Shown in pieces: positions 1-8,126 of a stretch of 64,000 nucleotides of DNA; within the stretch, counting starts at the first letter, position 1; every line of letters starts with the position of its first letter. Both the position numbers and the translations under genes were made by a program. Under the pieces are notes generated by a model. That model made no database searches. It was not told the DNA's origin and saw only the letters and a program-made list of their open reading frames with translations. The stretch covers positions 310,001 to 374,000 of the forward strand of contig NZ_JBLUWW010000003.1 of assembly GCF_048323655.1 (NCBI RefSeq). The letters run 5' to 3'. This stretch comes from Salinimicrobium soli (lineage in GTDB: Bacteria; Bacteroidota; Bacteroidia; Flavobacteriales; Flavobacteriaceae).

Positions 1-219
1 GCTTGTGAAGTGAATTTCTAAATCTTGGAAAAAAGTACACTGGTATTGAATAATCCCCAGACCAGATTTAAAATTGGTTCCACGGATAAAACCTTTTCCT
101 ATATTAGAAGGGAGTACAATAAAATATTCTTCGTTTTCATTACAAAGTTCTACCTCAAAGACTTTTGCTAAGTCACTGATCACATCTTTTATAGGCAAAG
201 CTTTAACGGAAATCTTCAT
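1..219 (-). CDS. N-terminal part of a probable AraC-family regulator (runs off the window)
   Basis: An open frame of 73 codons starts at the ATG on 219-217 and continues past the window edge. It begins MKISVKALPIKDVISDLAKV and then has a glycine/hydrophobic pattern (GKGFIRGTNFKSGLGIIQY) resembling the N-terminal ligand-sensing part of flavobacterial AraC-type regulators, whose helix-turn-helix lies at the C-terminus and would be outside the window. The family call rests on this resemblance alone; the DNA-binding domain is not visible. No frame break is seen. Confidence 0.5.
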   Translation of the reverse strand, partial: MKISVKALPIKDVISDLAKVFEVELCNENEEYFIVLPSNIGKGFIRGTNFKSGLGIIQYQCTFFQDLEIHFTS

Positions 220-420
220 TATATTGAATTTTTAATTGCCGCAAAAATATGGTATCACCCTTTCACATTAAATAGCCTAATTGTGATTAATGTGTAATAG
301 ATTAACACTTGTTTGGAAAACGTTATGTTTATACAAAATTACGGAAAGCCCACCAGATTTATTTTGAGCAGCAAAAAGATTAGTATTTTTTGTGTCAAAA
401 ACGGTAAACCTTAAGGAGAT

Positions 421-465
421 ATTAACATAGATTTGAAATCTATCTAGAAGCGAAAGCTTTTAGTA
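421..465 (+). other. Two adjacent hairpins, candidate structured leader RNA
   Basis: Positions 428-442 form a short perfect inverted repeat (TAGATTT-G-AAATCTA). Positions 444-463 form an 8-bp stem closed by a GAAA tetraloop (CTAGAAGC / GCTTTTAG with one G-U pair). GNRA tetraloops and G-U pairs fit an RNA structure better than a protein-binding site. The element ends 18 bases before the 42-codon reading frame at 482, so it may be the leader of that gene or part of a small RNA. No known riboswitch class was recognised. Confidence 0.35.
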
Positions 466-481
466 GGGTAATTTTATTTCT

Positions 482-610
482 ATGACAAGTATTTACATCA
501 TTTTAGCACTTGAAGCTCTAATAGTTATCTTAATAAGCTCATACCTTATAAGAAAAGCCTATTTGATGTACGTCGACCGTAAAGGGAGAGGAAAAAATAA
601 TCCTAAGTAA
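482..610 (+). CDS. Small single-pass membrane protein, 42 aa, unknown function
   Basis: ATG at 482 opens 42 codons ending in TAA at 608-610. Residues 3-25 are strongly hydrophobic (IYIILALEALIVILISSYLI), followed by a basic tail rich in Lys, Arg and Asn, which predicts a single transmembrane helix with the positive tail in the cytoplasm. The gene is not recognised. It stands alone between the AraC-type gene and the nitroreductase, on the opposite strand to the former, and follows a pair of hairpins at 428-463. Length and composition are credible for a real small protein, but conservation could not be tested. Confidence 0.5.
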   Translation: MTSIYIILALEALIVILISSYLIRKAYLMYVDRKGRGKNNPK

Positions 611-660
611 GAATTACTCCTGGTTAATTTTATTCTTAAGTCGTTTTTCCATAGCGCCAT

Positions 661-713
661 CTGTGAAGCTCTCTTCACAGAAATTTTCGGTAGCCTCAAA
701 ATTCCTATCTTTG
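661..713 (+). promoter_or_regulatory. Nitroreductase promoter with upstream inverted repeat
   Basis: TATCTTTG at 706-713 matches the Bacteroidota -7 consensus TAnnTTTG, 19 bases before the ATG at 733. A perfect 8-bp inverted repeat with a 4-base centre (CTGTGAAG-CTCT-CTTCACAG, 661-680) lies about where the -33 region and an upstream operator would sit. The dyad is either an operator for an unknown regulator or a hairpin; no T-run follows, so a terminator is less likely. Confidence 0.5.
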
Positions 714-732
714 CAGCCTTAATTTTGAGAAG

Positions 733-1362
733 ATGAAAAGTGTGAAGGCCCTAAAATGGCGTTATGCAACCAAGAAGTTCAATTCTGATAAACTTCTAGC
801 ACCCGAGAAGATCGAAATCCTTAAAAAGGCATTCAATCTTACTGCAACATCTTATGGTTTGCAGCCATTAAAGATGTTAGTGATCCAGGATAAAGAGTTG
901 CAGGAAAAACTAATGAAAGCTTCCTATAATCAGCAACAGGTGAGTACCGCCTCCCATGTGCTCGTAATTTGTATTGAAAATGAAATTGGAAAAGCCTTCA
1001 TTGAAAAATATTTCAGCTACGTAAAAGATATTCGTAATACTCCTGATGATGTTCTACACCCATTTAGGGAGTCACTTATTGGCAGTTTTGAAAAGAAACC
1101 GGTGGACGAGATCCATACCTGGGCTACTCATCAGGCTTACTTAGTTCTGGGTACTTTATTAACAGTTTGCGCAGTTGAAGAGATCGATTCCTGCCCCATG
1201 GAAGGCTTTGACCCTGATCAGTTTGATGAGTTACTGAACCTTCAAAAGCATAATTTAAAATCTGTGCTTGTCCTCCCTGTCGGCTACAGGGCTGAAGATG
1301 ATTTCTTTGCAGAATTAAAGAAAGTGAGAAGACCTCTTGATGAAACTATAATTGAATACTAG
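733..1362 (+). CDS. NAD(P)H-dependent nitroreductase family oxidoreductase
   Basis: The 209-residue product fits the FMN-dependent nitroreductase fold (NfsB/YdgI type). The N-terminus has the expected FMN-phosphate-binding pattern (RYATKKF, residues 10-16), followed by the TSYGLQPLKMLVI stretch typical of the family and a C-terminal region ending in KKVRRPLDETI. The length is close to the usual 200-220 residues. Such enzymes use NAD(P)H to reduce quinones, nitroaromatics or other electron acceptors in the cytoplasm; the natural substrate cannot be told from sequence. The gene is monocistronic, convergent with ribB, and the two stop regions overlap by four bases. It has its own TAnnTTTG promoter. 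Confidence 0.85.
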   Translation: MKSVKALKWRYATKKFNSDKLLAPEKIEILKKAFNLTATSYGLQPLKMLVIQDKELQEKLMKASYNQQQVSTASHVLVICIENEIGKAFIEKYFSYVKDIRNTPDDVLHPFRESLIGSFEKKPVDEIHTWATHQAYLVLGTLLTVCAVEEIDSCPMEGFDPDQFDELLNLQKHNLKSVLVLPVGYRAEDDFFAELKKVRRPLDETIIEY

Positions 1363-2495
1363 TAATTCACGTATTCGATTATTTCCAGGCCATAACCTAT
1401 CATTCCCACTCTTTTGGTCTGTTTAGAATTGGATAACAACCTGAGTTTATGGATCTCGAGATCGTGAAGGATTTGTGCTCCAATCCCAAAATCTTTTGAA
1501 TCCATAACTACCGGCGGTGCTTTCATCTCTCCCTGTTTCTGAAGTTCCTTTAATTCATGAAGGCGATTAAGCAGGTTCAAAGATTGGCTCTCCTGGTTGA
1601 TAAAAACAATAGCTCCTCTTCCTTCTTCATTCACCGCTCTAAACATGGAGTCCAGTTTTTTATCGGCATCATTGGTAAGGGTTCCTAAAATGTCATTATT
1701 GACGAGGGTTGAATTCACCCGTACCAGAACAGGTTCGTCAGACTTCCAGCTTCCTTTGGTAAGGGCCATGTGCACCTGCTTATTGGTAGTCTGCTGATAT
1801 GCTCTAAGTCTGAAAGTCCCAAACTTTGTATTGATGTCAAAATCCTCTTTTTTGACGATCAGGGAGTCGTGCTGCATACGGTAAGCTACGAGGTCTTCGA
1901 TAGAAACCAATTTCAGATCGAACTTCCTGGCTACTTCCATCAATTGAGGCAGTCTGGCCATTGAACCATCCTCGTTCATGATCTCCACAATGACTCCGGC
2001 GGGTTGAAAACCGGCAAGGCGTGCAAAATCAATTGCAGCTTCAGTATGTCCGGTCCTTCTCAAGACGCCACCTTGTTTAGCCTTTAACGGAAAAATATGT
2101 CCGGGACGGTTGAGGTCCTGTGGCTTTGTCTCAGGATCGATAAGGGATTGTACAGTTTTCGCCCTGTCGGCTGCAGAAATACCTGTAGTAACCCCTTTAC
2201 CTTTAAGGTCTACAGAAATGGTAAAAGCCGTTTCCAGAGGATCGGTATTGTTGCCAACCATCATTTCCAGGTTCAGCTCTTTACAACGCTTTTCAGTAAT
2301 GGGAGCGCAAATAAGTCCGCGGCCGTGAGTAGCCATGAAATTGATCATCTCAGGCGTGACCTTCTCTGCAGCGGCAAGAAAATCTCCTTCATTTTCCCGA
2401 TCTTCATCATCAACAACAATAATGACCTTTCCGGCCCTTATGTCGTCTATCGCTTCTTTTATACTGTGTAATTTAATGGAGGTTTCCGTAGCCAT
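1359..2495 (-). CDS. ribB: 3,4-dihydroxy-2-butanone-4-phosphate synthase with a degenerate GTP cyclohydrolase II-like domain
   Basis: Residues 1-205 are a complete DHBP synthase: the acidic metal/substrate loop DDEDRENEGD (29-38), RPGHIFPL (130-137) and RRTGHTEA (146-153) are all present. It converts ribulose 5-phosphate to 3,4-dihydroxy-2-butanone 4-phosphate for riboflavin synthesis. Residues 210-378 align with GTP cyclohydrolase II (RibA), including a DFGIGAQIL segment, but the zinc cysteines are gone: the position of HSEC reads NSTL (261-264) and that of RCDC reads TNDA (274-277). The second domain therefore should not open GTP, and a separate RibA is expected elsewhere in the genome. It lies 28 bases behind the LptF/G gene and has its own promoter at 2515-2522. 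Confidence 0.9.
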   Translation of the reverse strand: MATETSIKLHSIKEAIDDIRAGKVIIVVDDEDRENEGDFLAAAEKVTPEMINFMATHGRGLICAPITEKRCKELNLEMMVGNNTDPLETAFTISVDLKGKGVTTGISAADRAKTVQSLIDPETKPQDLNRPGHIFPLKAKQGGVLRRTGHTEAAIDFARLAGFQPAGVIVEIMNEDGSMARLPQLMEVARKFDLKLVSIEDLVAYRMQHDSLIVKKEDFDINTKFGTFRLRAYQQTTNKQVHMALTKGSWKSDEPVLVRVNSTLVNNDILGTLTNDADKKLDSMFRAVNEEGRGAIVFINQESQSLNLLNRLHELKELQKQGEMKAPPVVMDSKDFGIGAQILHDLEIHKLRLLSNSKQTKRVGMIGYGLEIIEYVNY

Positions 2496-2514
2496 GCCTG
2501 TGAATTATTGAGGG

Positions 2515-2522
2515 CAAAGATA
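2515..2522 (-). promoter_or_regulatory. -7 box of ribB
   Basis: Read on the minus strand this is TATCTTTG, a match to the flavobacterial TAnnTTTG box, 19 bases ahead of the ribB start codon and abutting the stop codon of the upstream permease gene. It suggests that ribB can be transcribed separately from the lptF/G-lolA run. Confidence 0.5.
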
Positions 2523-2523
2523 T

Positions 2524-3972
2524 TTAATCATTTTCGTTTCGACCCATGATCTGGGCTTTTTTCAGCATCTTTCTAATGGGCTCAAAAAGTGCACTAAATC
2601 CAAAAAGTCCCTGGTCTGTGGTGGCTCTATAGGTGAGCAGGATTCCGAGGGGAAGCATTATAAGTGTGGAAAGCCACGTGGCCAAAAAAGGACTTATTGT
2701 TCCTTCTTCGGCACTGTTTTTAGCAAAGATCCCGATAAAGTGATAGGTAAGGAATAACAGGATAGCAATAACCATAGGTAATCCCATACCTCCTTTCCGG
2801 ATGATTGCGCCCAAAGGTGCACCTACAAAGAACAGCACGATACAGGCAAATGCCAGTGCATATTTTTCATGCAGGGCGATCTCGAATTTGTTCAGCCGCT
2901 TCGTAGCGAGGTTCAATTCTGCCTGTTTTGCCGTAACTACTGCGAGAGCCCCATTGACGTTACCCATCGCCAGATTAATGATCTGTGAAGCCCGGTAAGG
3001 CTCATAAAGCGGCAAAATTCCTTCTGAAAGATCCGCAATCGTATCCTTAGGTTCAAAATCCCTTACCATAGCGACCATTCCCGATCTTGCATACAGATTT
3101 CGTGACAGATTCTCTACTTCCTGGTTATAGGAGGTGGAGAAGGAGTCGATGGTTTGATTCAATTCAGAGATCTTTAGCATGTTGTGAGAGTTGCTGTATT
3201 TCTCTTCATTGAGGTCAACATCATTAAAACCTGAAAGATCCATGTTGATGACGTATTCTTCAAAATGGCTTTTTGCAAAAGGTTTTTTTGTTCTGGAAGA
3301 AGGGGAACGGGTAAGGATTTCGTCATAGTAGTTTCCGTCTTTCAGAACGAGGCTGAGAATATTCGAATCGGTACTTCCTATTAATTCTCCTTCCTTTGCT
3401 TTGATCACTGTATAGTTTCCGGCGCGACGCTCAGATTTCTTGTGAATGATCACATTTTTCAGGAAGCGATCGTTATTTCCGCTTTTTTCTTCAACCTTGA
3501 TATTGATTTCCCCAAGGTCGTTGAAAACTCCTTCTGAAATAACCATGGCAGGCTTCAGCTGGGCAATATTCTTCCGAAGGTTAATAGATTTATACTCGGC
3601 TGCGGGAATAACGTTGTTGGCAAAAATAAATGCCGTGAAGCTCACCAGTAAAATAAAGAAGGTAAGCGAGCGCATGGCACGTTGTAAGGAGATACCTGCA
3701 GATTTCATTGCTGCGAACTCATAGTTTTCGGCAAAATTTCCGAAGGTCATGATGGAGGTCAGCAAGATCGTTAGCGGCAGTACCAGTGGTACCAGCTTCG
3801 GACTGAAATAGAGCAGGAATTTTAGAATTACAACAAAGTCAAGGTCCTTTCCGGCAAGCTCACCTATGTACAGCCAAATGGTTTGCAATACAAAGATGAA
3901 CATGAGTATTACAAAGACCGAAAAAAAAGTTTTTAGGTAGCTGCTAAGTATGTACCGGTCAAGGATCTTCAA
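2524..3972 (-). CDS. LptF/LptG family (YjgP/YjgQ) permease
   Basis: The 482-residue protein has the LptF/LptG plan: three N-terminal membrane helices (about 12-34, 50-77 and 100-122), a large periplasmic domain of some 230 residues, and three C-terminal helices (about 368-455). The N-terminus MKILDRYILSSYLKTFF is typical of the family. These permeases form the inner-membrane part of the LptB2FG transporter that lifts lipopolysaccharide toward the outer membrane. Only one of the two permeases is encoded here, so F versus G cannot be assigned. It starts 4 bases after the LolA-like gene stops, so the two are probably co-transcribed, linking lipid and lipoprotein export. Confidence 0.9.
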   Translation of the reverse strand: MKILDRYILSSYLKTFFSVFVILMFIFVLQTIWLYIGELAGKDLDFVVILKFLLYFSPKLVPLVLPLTILLTSIMTFGNFAENYEFAAMKSAGISLQRAMRSLTFFILLVSFTAFIFANNVIPAAEYKSINLRKNIAQLKPAMVISEGVFNDLGEINIKVEEKSGNNDRFLKNVIIHKKSERRAGNYTVIKAKEGELIGSTDSNILSLVLKDGNYYDEILTRSPSSRTKKPFAKSHFEEYVINMDLSGFNDVDLNEEKYSNSHNMLKISELNQTIDSFSTSYNQEVENLSRNLYARSGMVAMVRDFEPKDTIADLSEGILPLYEPYRASQIINLAMGNVNGALAVVTAKQAELNLATKRLNKFEIALHEKYALAFACIVLFFVGAPLGAIIRKGGMGLPMVIAILLFLTYHFIGIFAKNSAEEGTISPFLATWLSTLIMLPLGILLTYRATTDQGLFGFSALFEPIRKMLKKAQIMGRNEND

Positions 3973-3976
3973 TTAA

Positions 3977-4621
3977 TTAATCTAGCCTGTTAATGTAGTA
4001 ATCTTTATATCTGCTCTCTTTAAATTCGAACAGGGACTCAGGAATTGGCTGGTTTGTTTTGAAGCTTGTCACCGTGATGGTGATCTTAGTGCCATTATCC
4101 TGTGTTTGAATAAGATTATAGATGTTTTTTGTCTGTTGGTCAATTCCAAGTAAGATACTTTTTATTTCGGCATTGGAATCGATAGGAGTCAATTTTATAT
4201 ACTGGATCTTACGCCCCTTCAGGTTTTGAGTGTCAGCCCATTCAGATTTGTACCCGTTATTGTAAAAGGTAAGCATTTTTGACGGGGTGATGTTCTGGTC
4301 TTCTTCCGGATCATATTTTGAGATGTTGATCTCTTCATCTTCCGGAATAATAGTATATAGCTTTTGGCCGTCAAAGAGCCTGGTGGTACCCATAATGTTA
4401 AGCAGATATTTTTCCCCCTGAAGGCTTACATCACCACGGGTCTCATGTTTGACATTCTCAGCTGTATTCTCTAGCGCATATTTGAAGTCGATAATAATAT
4501 TGTCGTAGCTAGCAACCTTGGTGGATACCTCATTCAATAAAGCCTGCGCTTTATTTTTCGTTTGGGCGTTTGCTCCCACCACCATTAACATCACAAATAC
4601 TACTAAAATTAATTTTTTCAT
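3977..4621 (-). CDS. LolA-like outer-membrane lipoprotein carrier
   Basis: The 214-residue protein begins with a clear signal peptide (MKKLILVVFVMLMVVGANAQ, cleavage near residue 20) and continues as a single beta-rich domain resembling LolA/LolB (DVSLQGEKYLLNIMGTTRLFDGQKLYTIIPE). LolA carries lipoproteins across the periplasm to the outer membrane. The length matches the family. It is embedded between ftsK (20-base gap) and the LptF/G permease (4-base gap). A LolA-like protein with another periplasmic lipid cargo is possible because the fold diverges widely. Confidence 0.82.
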   Translation of the reverse strand: MKKLILVVFVMLMVVGANAQTKNKAQALLNEVSTKVASYDNIIIDFKYALENTAENVKHETRGDVSLQGEKYLLNIMGTTRLFDGQKLYTIIPEDEEINISKYDPEEDQNITPSKMLTFYNNGYKSEWADTQNLKGRKIQYIKLTPIDSNAEIKSILLGIDQQTKNIYNLIQTQDNGTKITITVTSFKTNQPIPESLFEFKESRYKDYYINRLD

Positions 4622-4641
4622 TACAGTTTATTAAGATTTAT

Positions 4642-6999
4642 TCATTCCTCGTTCAACAGCTGATTCAGGCTTTCCAGGTCTTGAATTAACACCTGTCTTG
4701 CTTTACTGCCTTCGAACGGACCTACTACTCCTGCGGCTTCCAGTTGATCTATGATCCTGCCGGCCCTGTTGTACCCCAATTTTAGTTTTCTCTGGAGTAA
4801 GGAGGCCGATCCCTGCTGTGCCATTACTATGACTTCAGCAGCTTCGCGGAAGAGTTTGTCACGCTCGCTTACATCAATATCAAGTCCTGTGCCACTTTCC
4901 TCTCCCGAGTATTCCGGAAGATGATGAGCGTCTGGATAGGCTTTTTGTGAGCCAATGAATTCGGTGATCTTATCAACTTCAGGAGTGTCTACAAAAGCAC
5001 ACTGAAGTCGCAATAATGTGTTGCCCTGGGTGAAGAGCATATCTCCTTTTCCAATCAATTGATCGGCACCCTGACTGTCAAGGATGGTCCTGGAATCGAT
5101 CTTTGAAGTAACCCTAAAAGCGATCCTAGCCGGGAAGTTGGCTTTAATGATCCCGGTAATAACATTTACCGAAGGTCTTTGGGTGGCAATGATCAAATGT
5201 ATCCCGATGGCTCGGGCCAGCTGTGCGAGTCGGGCAATAGGTGTTTCCACCTCTTTACCGGCGGTCATGATGAGGTCGGCAAATTCGTCCACAACCAGCA
5301 CAATGTACGGCAGGAATTTATGGCCGTTTTCAGGATTGAGCTTACGCGCTTTAAATTTGGTGTTGTATTCCTTGATATTACGAACCATTGCTTCTTTAAG
5401 CAATTCGTAACGGTTGTCCATTTCGATACAAAGGGAATTCAAAGTATTGATCACCTTAGTATTATCTGTAATAATAGCTTCTTCCGTATCAGGAAGCTTT
5501 GCTAAATAATGCCGCTCAATTTTATTAAAGAGGGTCAATTCTACCTTTTTTGGATCTACCAGAATGAATTTAACCTCTGCAGGATGCTTACTGTACAGTA
5601 GTGAGGTCAGAATGGCATTCAATCCAACAGATTTTCCCTGTCCTGTTGCTCCTGCCATCAACAGGTGTGGCATCTTGGCCAGGTCAACTACAAAAGTCTC
5701 GTTGGAAATGGTCTTTCCCAGTGCCATTGGTAATTCCATTTCGGCATGCTGAAATTTAGGAGAAGCAATCACACTTCTCATCGAAACAATGCTCGATTTC
5801 TTATTTGGCACCTCAATACCAATGGTTCCTTTCCCCGGAATAGGGGCGATTATACGTATTCCCAGTGCAGAAAGGGAAAGAGCGATATCATCCTCCAGGC
5901 TTTTTATCTTGGAGATCCGGATTCCCGCTTCAGGAATGATCTCGTACAAAGTAACGGTGGGGCCAACCGTAGCCTTGATCTGCGCGATATCTATCTTATA
6001 ATTCTTAAGTGTATCGACAATGCGATTTTTATTCTCTTCCAGCTCCTCCTGGTCAATTGTGATGCCTCCGCCATTGGCGTTATAGTCCTTTAAAAGTTCG
6101 AGGGTAGGGAACTGGTAATTTTTTAATTCCAGGGTAGGATCGAATTCCCCGTAGTCTTCTACCAGTTTCTTGCTGAGATTATCTTCAACTTCCTCCTCAA
6201 CCGCTGTTTCCACTTCCATTTCCACATCGTCCGGATTCTCTTCGGAACGTATGATCACTTTTTCGGGAGTAACAGTAGGAGTTTCCGGTTTTAAGGGTAC
6301 CGGTTCTTTTATAAGTTCAGGTTCTTCATCTTCTTCGGAAGTTTCTTCTTTGGATCTTTTGATTTCTTCCGAAACTGAAGCTGCTGCCTTAAAATCATCG
6401 GTAACTGCGTTTTTGGTCTTTCTGAAGCTGGTGAAGATCTTTTCAGGAGTGATCTTAAGCCTCACTACCAGGTAAACGATCATCAAAAATGTCAGTAATA
6501 GGAGAGTGCCGGTAAAGCCTAAATAATCCTGAAGATAATCATTCATTTCAAAGCCTATGGTTCCACCCAACAATGAACTGGAGCTGGCAAAAAAACCAAG
6601 GAAAACACTAAGCCAGATCATTACAAGAATTCCCCAGAACCAAAACCGTTGAAGGGCTTTTTTGTTCAGGTTGAAAAAGAAATAGATCCCGGTGATCATG
6701 GTAAGAACAGCAATAGCAAAGGCCGGTAAGCCAAAGCCTTCATAAATGAAAAAATTGCTGATACCTGCTCCGAACTTACTGAGAAGATTCTGAGTTTCCA
6801 CTTCCCGGTTTCCTAACTGCGATAGTGTACTTTGGTCAGCCTGCCAGGTAAAAAGAAAAGATACAAAAGCCATAAGCAAGGCCAGGCCGAATAAAAAGAG
6901 AAAACTACCTAATAAAACCTTGTTTTTAGGAGAAAGGGTCAGAGACGATTTCGAAAAACGGGGTTTTGCAGTTTTCTTTTTAACTTTTCCTTTAGCCAT
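4642..6999 (-). CDS. ftsK: DNA translocase FtsK
   Basis: The protein is 785 residues from the ATG at 6999. It has a basic N-terminus, four membrane helices (about 25-180), an acidic linker rich in Glu and Pro, and a RecA-like motor with Walker A GATGQGKS (450-457), Walker B (ILVDPKKVE and IVLVVDEFADL) and a C-terminal winged-helix gamma domain. FtsK sits at the division septum and pumps DNA to resolve chromosome dimers with XerCD. A longer frame opens with TTG at 7023, but that codon lies inside a TAnnTTTG promoter box (7021-7028), so the ATG is preferred. LolA-like and LptF/G genes follow on the same strand. Confidence 0.95.
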   Translation of the reverse strand: MAKGKVKKKTAKPRFSKSSLTLSPKNKVLLGSFLFLFGLALLMAFVSFLFTWQADQSTLSQLGNREVETQNLLSKFGAGISNFFIYEGFGLPAFAIAVLTMITGIYFFFNLNKKALQRFWFWGILVMIWLSVFLGFFASSSSLLGGTIGFEMNDYLQDYLGFTGTLLLLTFLMIVYLVVRLKITPEKIFTSFRKTKNAVTDDFKAAASVSEEIKRSKEETSEEDEEPELIKEPVPLKPETPTVTPEKVIIRSEENPDDVEMEVETAVEEEVEDNLSKKLVEDYGEFDPTLELKNYQFPTLELLKDYNANGGGITIDQEELEENKNRIVDTLKNYKIDIAQIKATVGPTVTLYEIIPEAGIRISKIKSLEDDIALSLSALGIRIIAPIPGKGTIGIEVPNKKSSIVSMRSVIASPKFQHAEMELPMALGKTISNETFVVDLAKMPHLLMAGATGQGKSVGLNAILTSLLYSKHPAEVKFILVDPKKVELTLFNKIERHYLAKLPDTEEAIITDNTKVINTLNSLCIEMDNRYELLKEAMVRNIKEYNTKFKARKLNPENGHKFLPYIVLVVDEFADLIMTAGKEVETPIARLAQLARAIGIHLIIATQRPSVNVITGIIKANFPARIAFRVTSKIDSRTILDSQGADQLIGKGDMLFTQGNTLLRLQCAFVDTPEVDKITEFIGSQKAYPDAHHLPEYSGEESGTGLDIDVSERDKLFREAAEVIVMAQQGSASLLQRKLKLGYNRAGRIIDQLEAAGVVGPFEGSKARQVLIQDLESLNQLLNEE

Positions 7000-7020
7000 G
7001 GGGGAACTTTGGGTTTGGGG

Positions 7021-7028
7021 CAAAAATA
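7021..7028 (-). promoter_or_regulatory. -7 box of ftsK
   Basis: On the minus strand this reads TATTTTTG, matching TAnnTTTG. It is 21 bases ahead of the ATG at 6999 and overlaps the alternative TTG start, which argues against translation from that TTG. Confidence 0.45.
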
Positions 7029-7122
7029 CAAATTAGCACCGTCTAATATAAAGAAAAGAAAAAATCTATTCACAAAGTTTTAGGAAACGGGACGTTTTGA
7101 AAGGAGACTCGTATGTAATGGA

Positions 7123-7491
7123 TTACAGGGTGTAAAAAATATAAGGGAAGTAAATAATAATGCCCACAGCTAAAGCTACTATTGCCGCAAAGAAAACCGA
7201 TCCGGCTGCGATATCTTTAATATGGCCAATCTTTGTGTGAAAATCCGGATGCACAAAGTCAGCGATATTCTCTACAGCGGTGTTCAAACCTTCCGTAGCC
7301 ATCACAAGTCCAATAGCCAGAAGCTGGAACATCCATTCGGTTGCTGTAATGTCAAAATAGAATCCGGCGATACATACCAGAATAGTAATAACGAACTGGA
7401 CCTGGATACTGGGTTCATGCCTAAGCAGGAGCCAGGCTCCTTTTAACGCGTAACCACCTCCTCGAATCCGGCCGGTGATAAAATCATACAT
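7123..7491 (-). CDS. Diacylglycerol kinase family protein (undecaprenol kinase type)
   Basis: The 122-residue integral membrane protein carries the DagK/UDPK signature (ATEGLNTAVENIAD, about residues 65-78, and KDIAAGSVF, about 91-99) and three membrane helices. In Gram-positive bacteria and Bacteroidota, members phosphorylate undecaprenol rather than diacylglycerol, recycling the cell-wall lipid carrier; that substrate is inferred from family knowledge. Its ATG shares one base with the TAA of tpx (TAATG), which implies translational coupling. Confidence 0.88.
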   Translation of the reverse strand: MYDFITGRIRGGGYALKGAWLLLRHEPSIQVQFVITILVCIAGFYFDITATEWMFQLLAIGLVMATEGLNTAVENIADFVHPDFHTKIGHIKDIAAGSVFFAAIVALAVGIIIYFPYIFYTL

Positions 7492-7991
7492 TATAAAAGG
7501 GGTTTTAGCGCCTCCAGGTAATCGGGTTCATGATCAATGTTCTTGACCTGTTCGGTATACAGGATCTTGGCATTTTCATCAAGTACGACCACGGCGCGTG
7601 ACAATAAACCTTCCCAGGGGCCTTCTAACATTTCCACTCCGTAGTCTTTACCGAAATTGCGTTCCCTAAAGTCAGAAAGATTGATAACATTGTTCAGGTG
7701 CTCATCGTTGATAAAGCGTTGCTGGGCAAAGGGCAGGTCCCGGGAGATATTAAGAACCACGACATTGTCTAGTTCTCCCACCTTTTCGTTGAAATTACGC
7801 ACAGAAGTAGCGCAAACTCCGGTATCTATACTGGGAAAAATGTTCATTATTACTCTTTTTCCTTTATAGTCCTGCAGGGTAGCTATGGTAAGGTCAGATT
7901 TCAACAATTCGAAATGTGGGGCCTTTTCACCTTTTTCAGGAAGGTGTCCATACGTAGTTACTTGCTTACCCTTTAACGTTACCTGAGACAT
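7491..7991 (-). CDS. tpx: Thiol peroxidase (Tpx family) with only one cysteine
   Basis: The 166-residue protein follows Tpx over its full length: DYKGKRVIMNIFPSIDTGVC places the peroxidatic Cys at residue 60, and ISRDLPFAQQRF (82-93) follows as in E. coli Tpx. In E. coli the next position is the resolving Cys95; here it is Ile94, and no other cysteine exists in the protein. It reduces hydroperoxides in the cytoplasm. Without an internal resolving Cys it must use a 1-Cys mechanism with an external thiol, or form an intermolecular bond. dagK overlaps its stop codon. A peroxiredoxin-thioredoxin operon lies just upstream on the same strand. Confidence 0.92.
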   Translation of the reverse strand: MSQVTLKGKQVTTYGHLPEKGEKAPHFELLKSDLTIATLQDYKGKRVIMNIFPSIDTGVCATSVRNFNEKVGELDNVVVLNISRDLPFAQQRFINDEHLNNVINLSDFRERNFGKDYGVEMLEGPWEGLLSRAVVVLDENAKILYTEQVKNIDHEPDYLEALKPLL

Positions 7992-8067
7992 AAGTTGTGA
8001 AAATTGGTGGTTGAATTCTTAAATTTAAAATATTACAATTTGGCTTTTACTAAAATTATCATAAAAC

Positions 8068-8104
8068 AATAATGGCTGCCTTAAATTATAAAGCAGCCAT
8101 TATT
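8068..8104 (-). terminator. Terminator of the prx-trx operon
   Basis: A perfect 12-bp inverted repeat (AATAATGGCTGC / GCAGCCATTATT) with a 13-base loop lies 23 bases behind the last gene of the operon and ahead of tpx. The A/T outer stem gives the T-tract on the minus strand. Confidence 0.7.
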
Positions 8105-8126
8105 AAAGGGATTTGAACCGGGTTTT

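Noticed and set aside
7000..7023. TTG start that lengthens FtsK by eight residues
   Set aside because: The TTG lies in a TAnnTTTG promoter box, and the ATG at 6999 gives the usual basic FtsK start.
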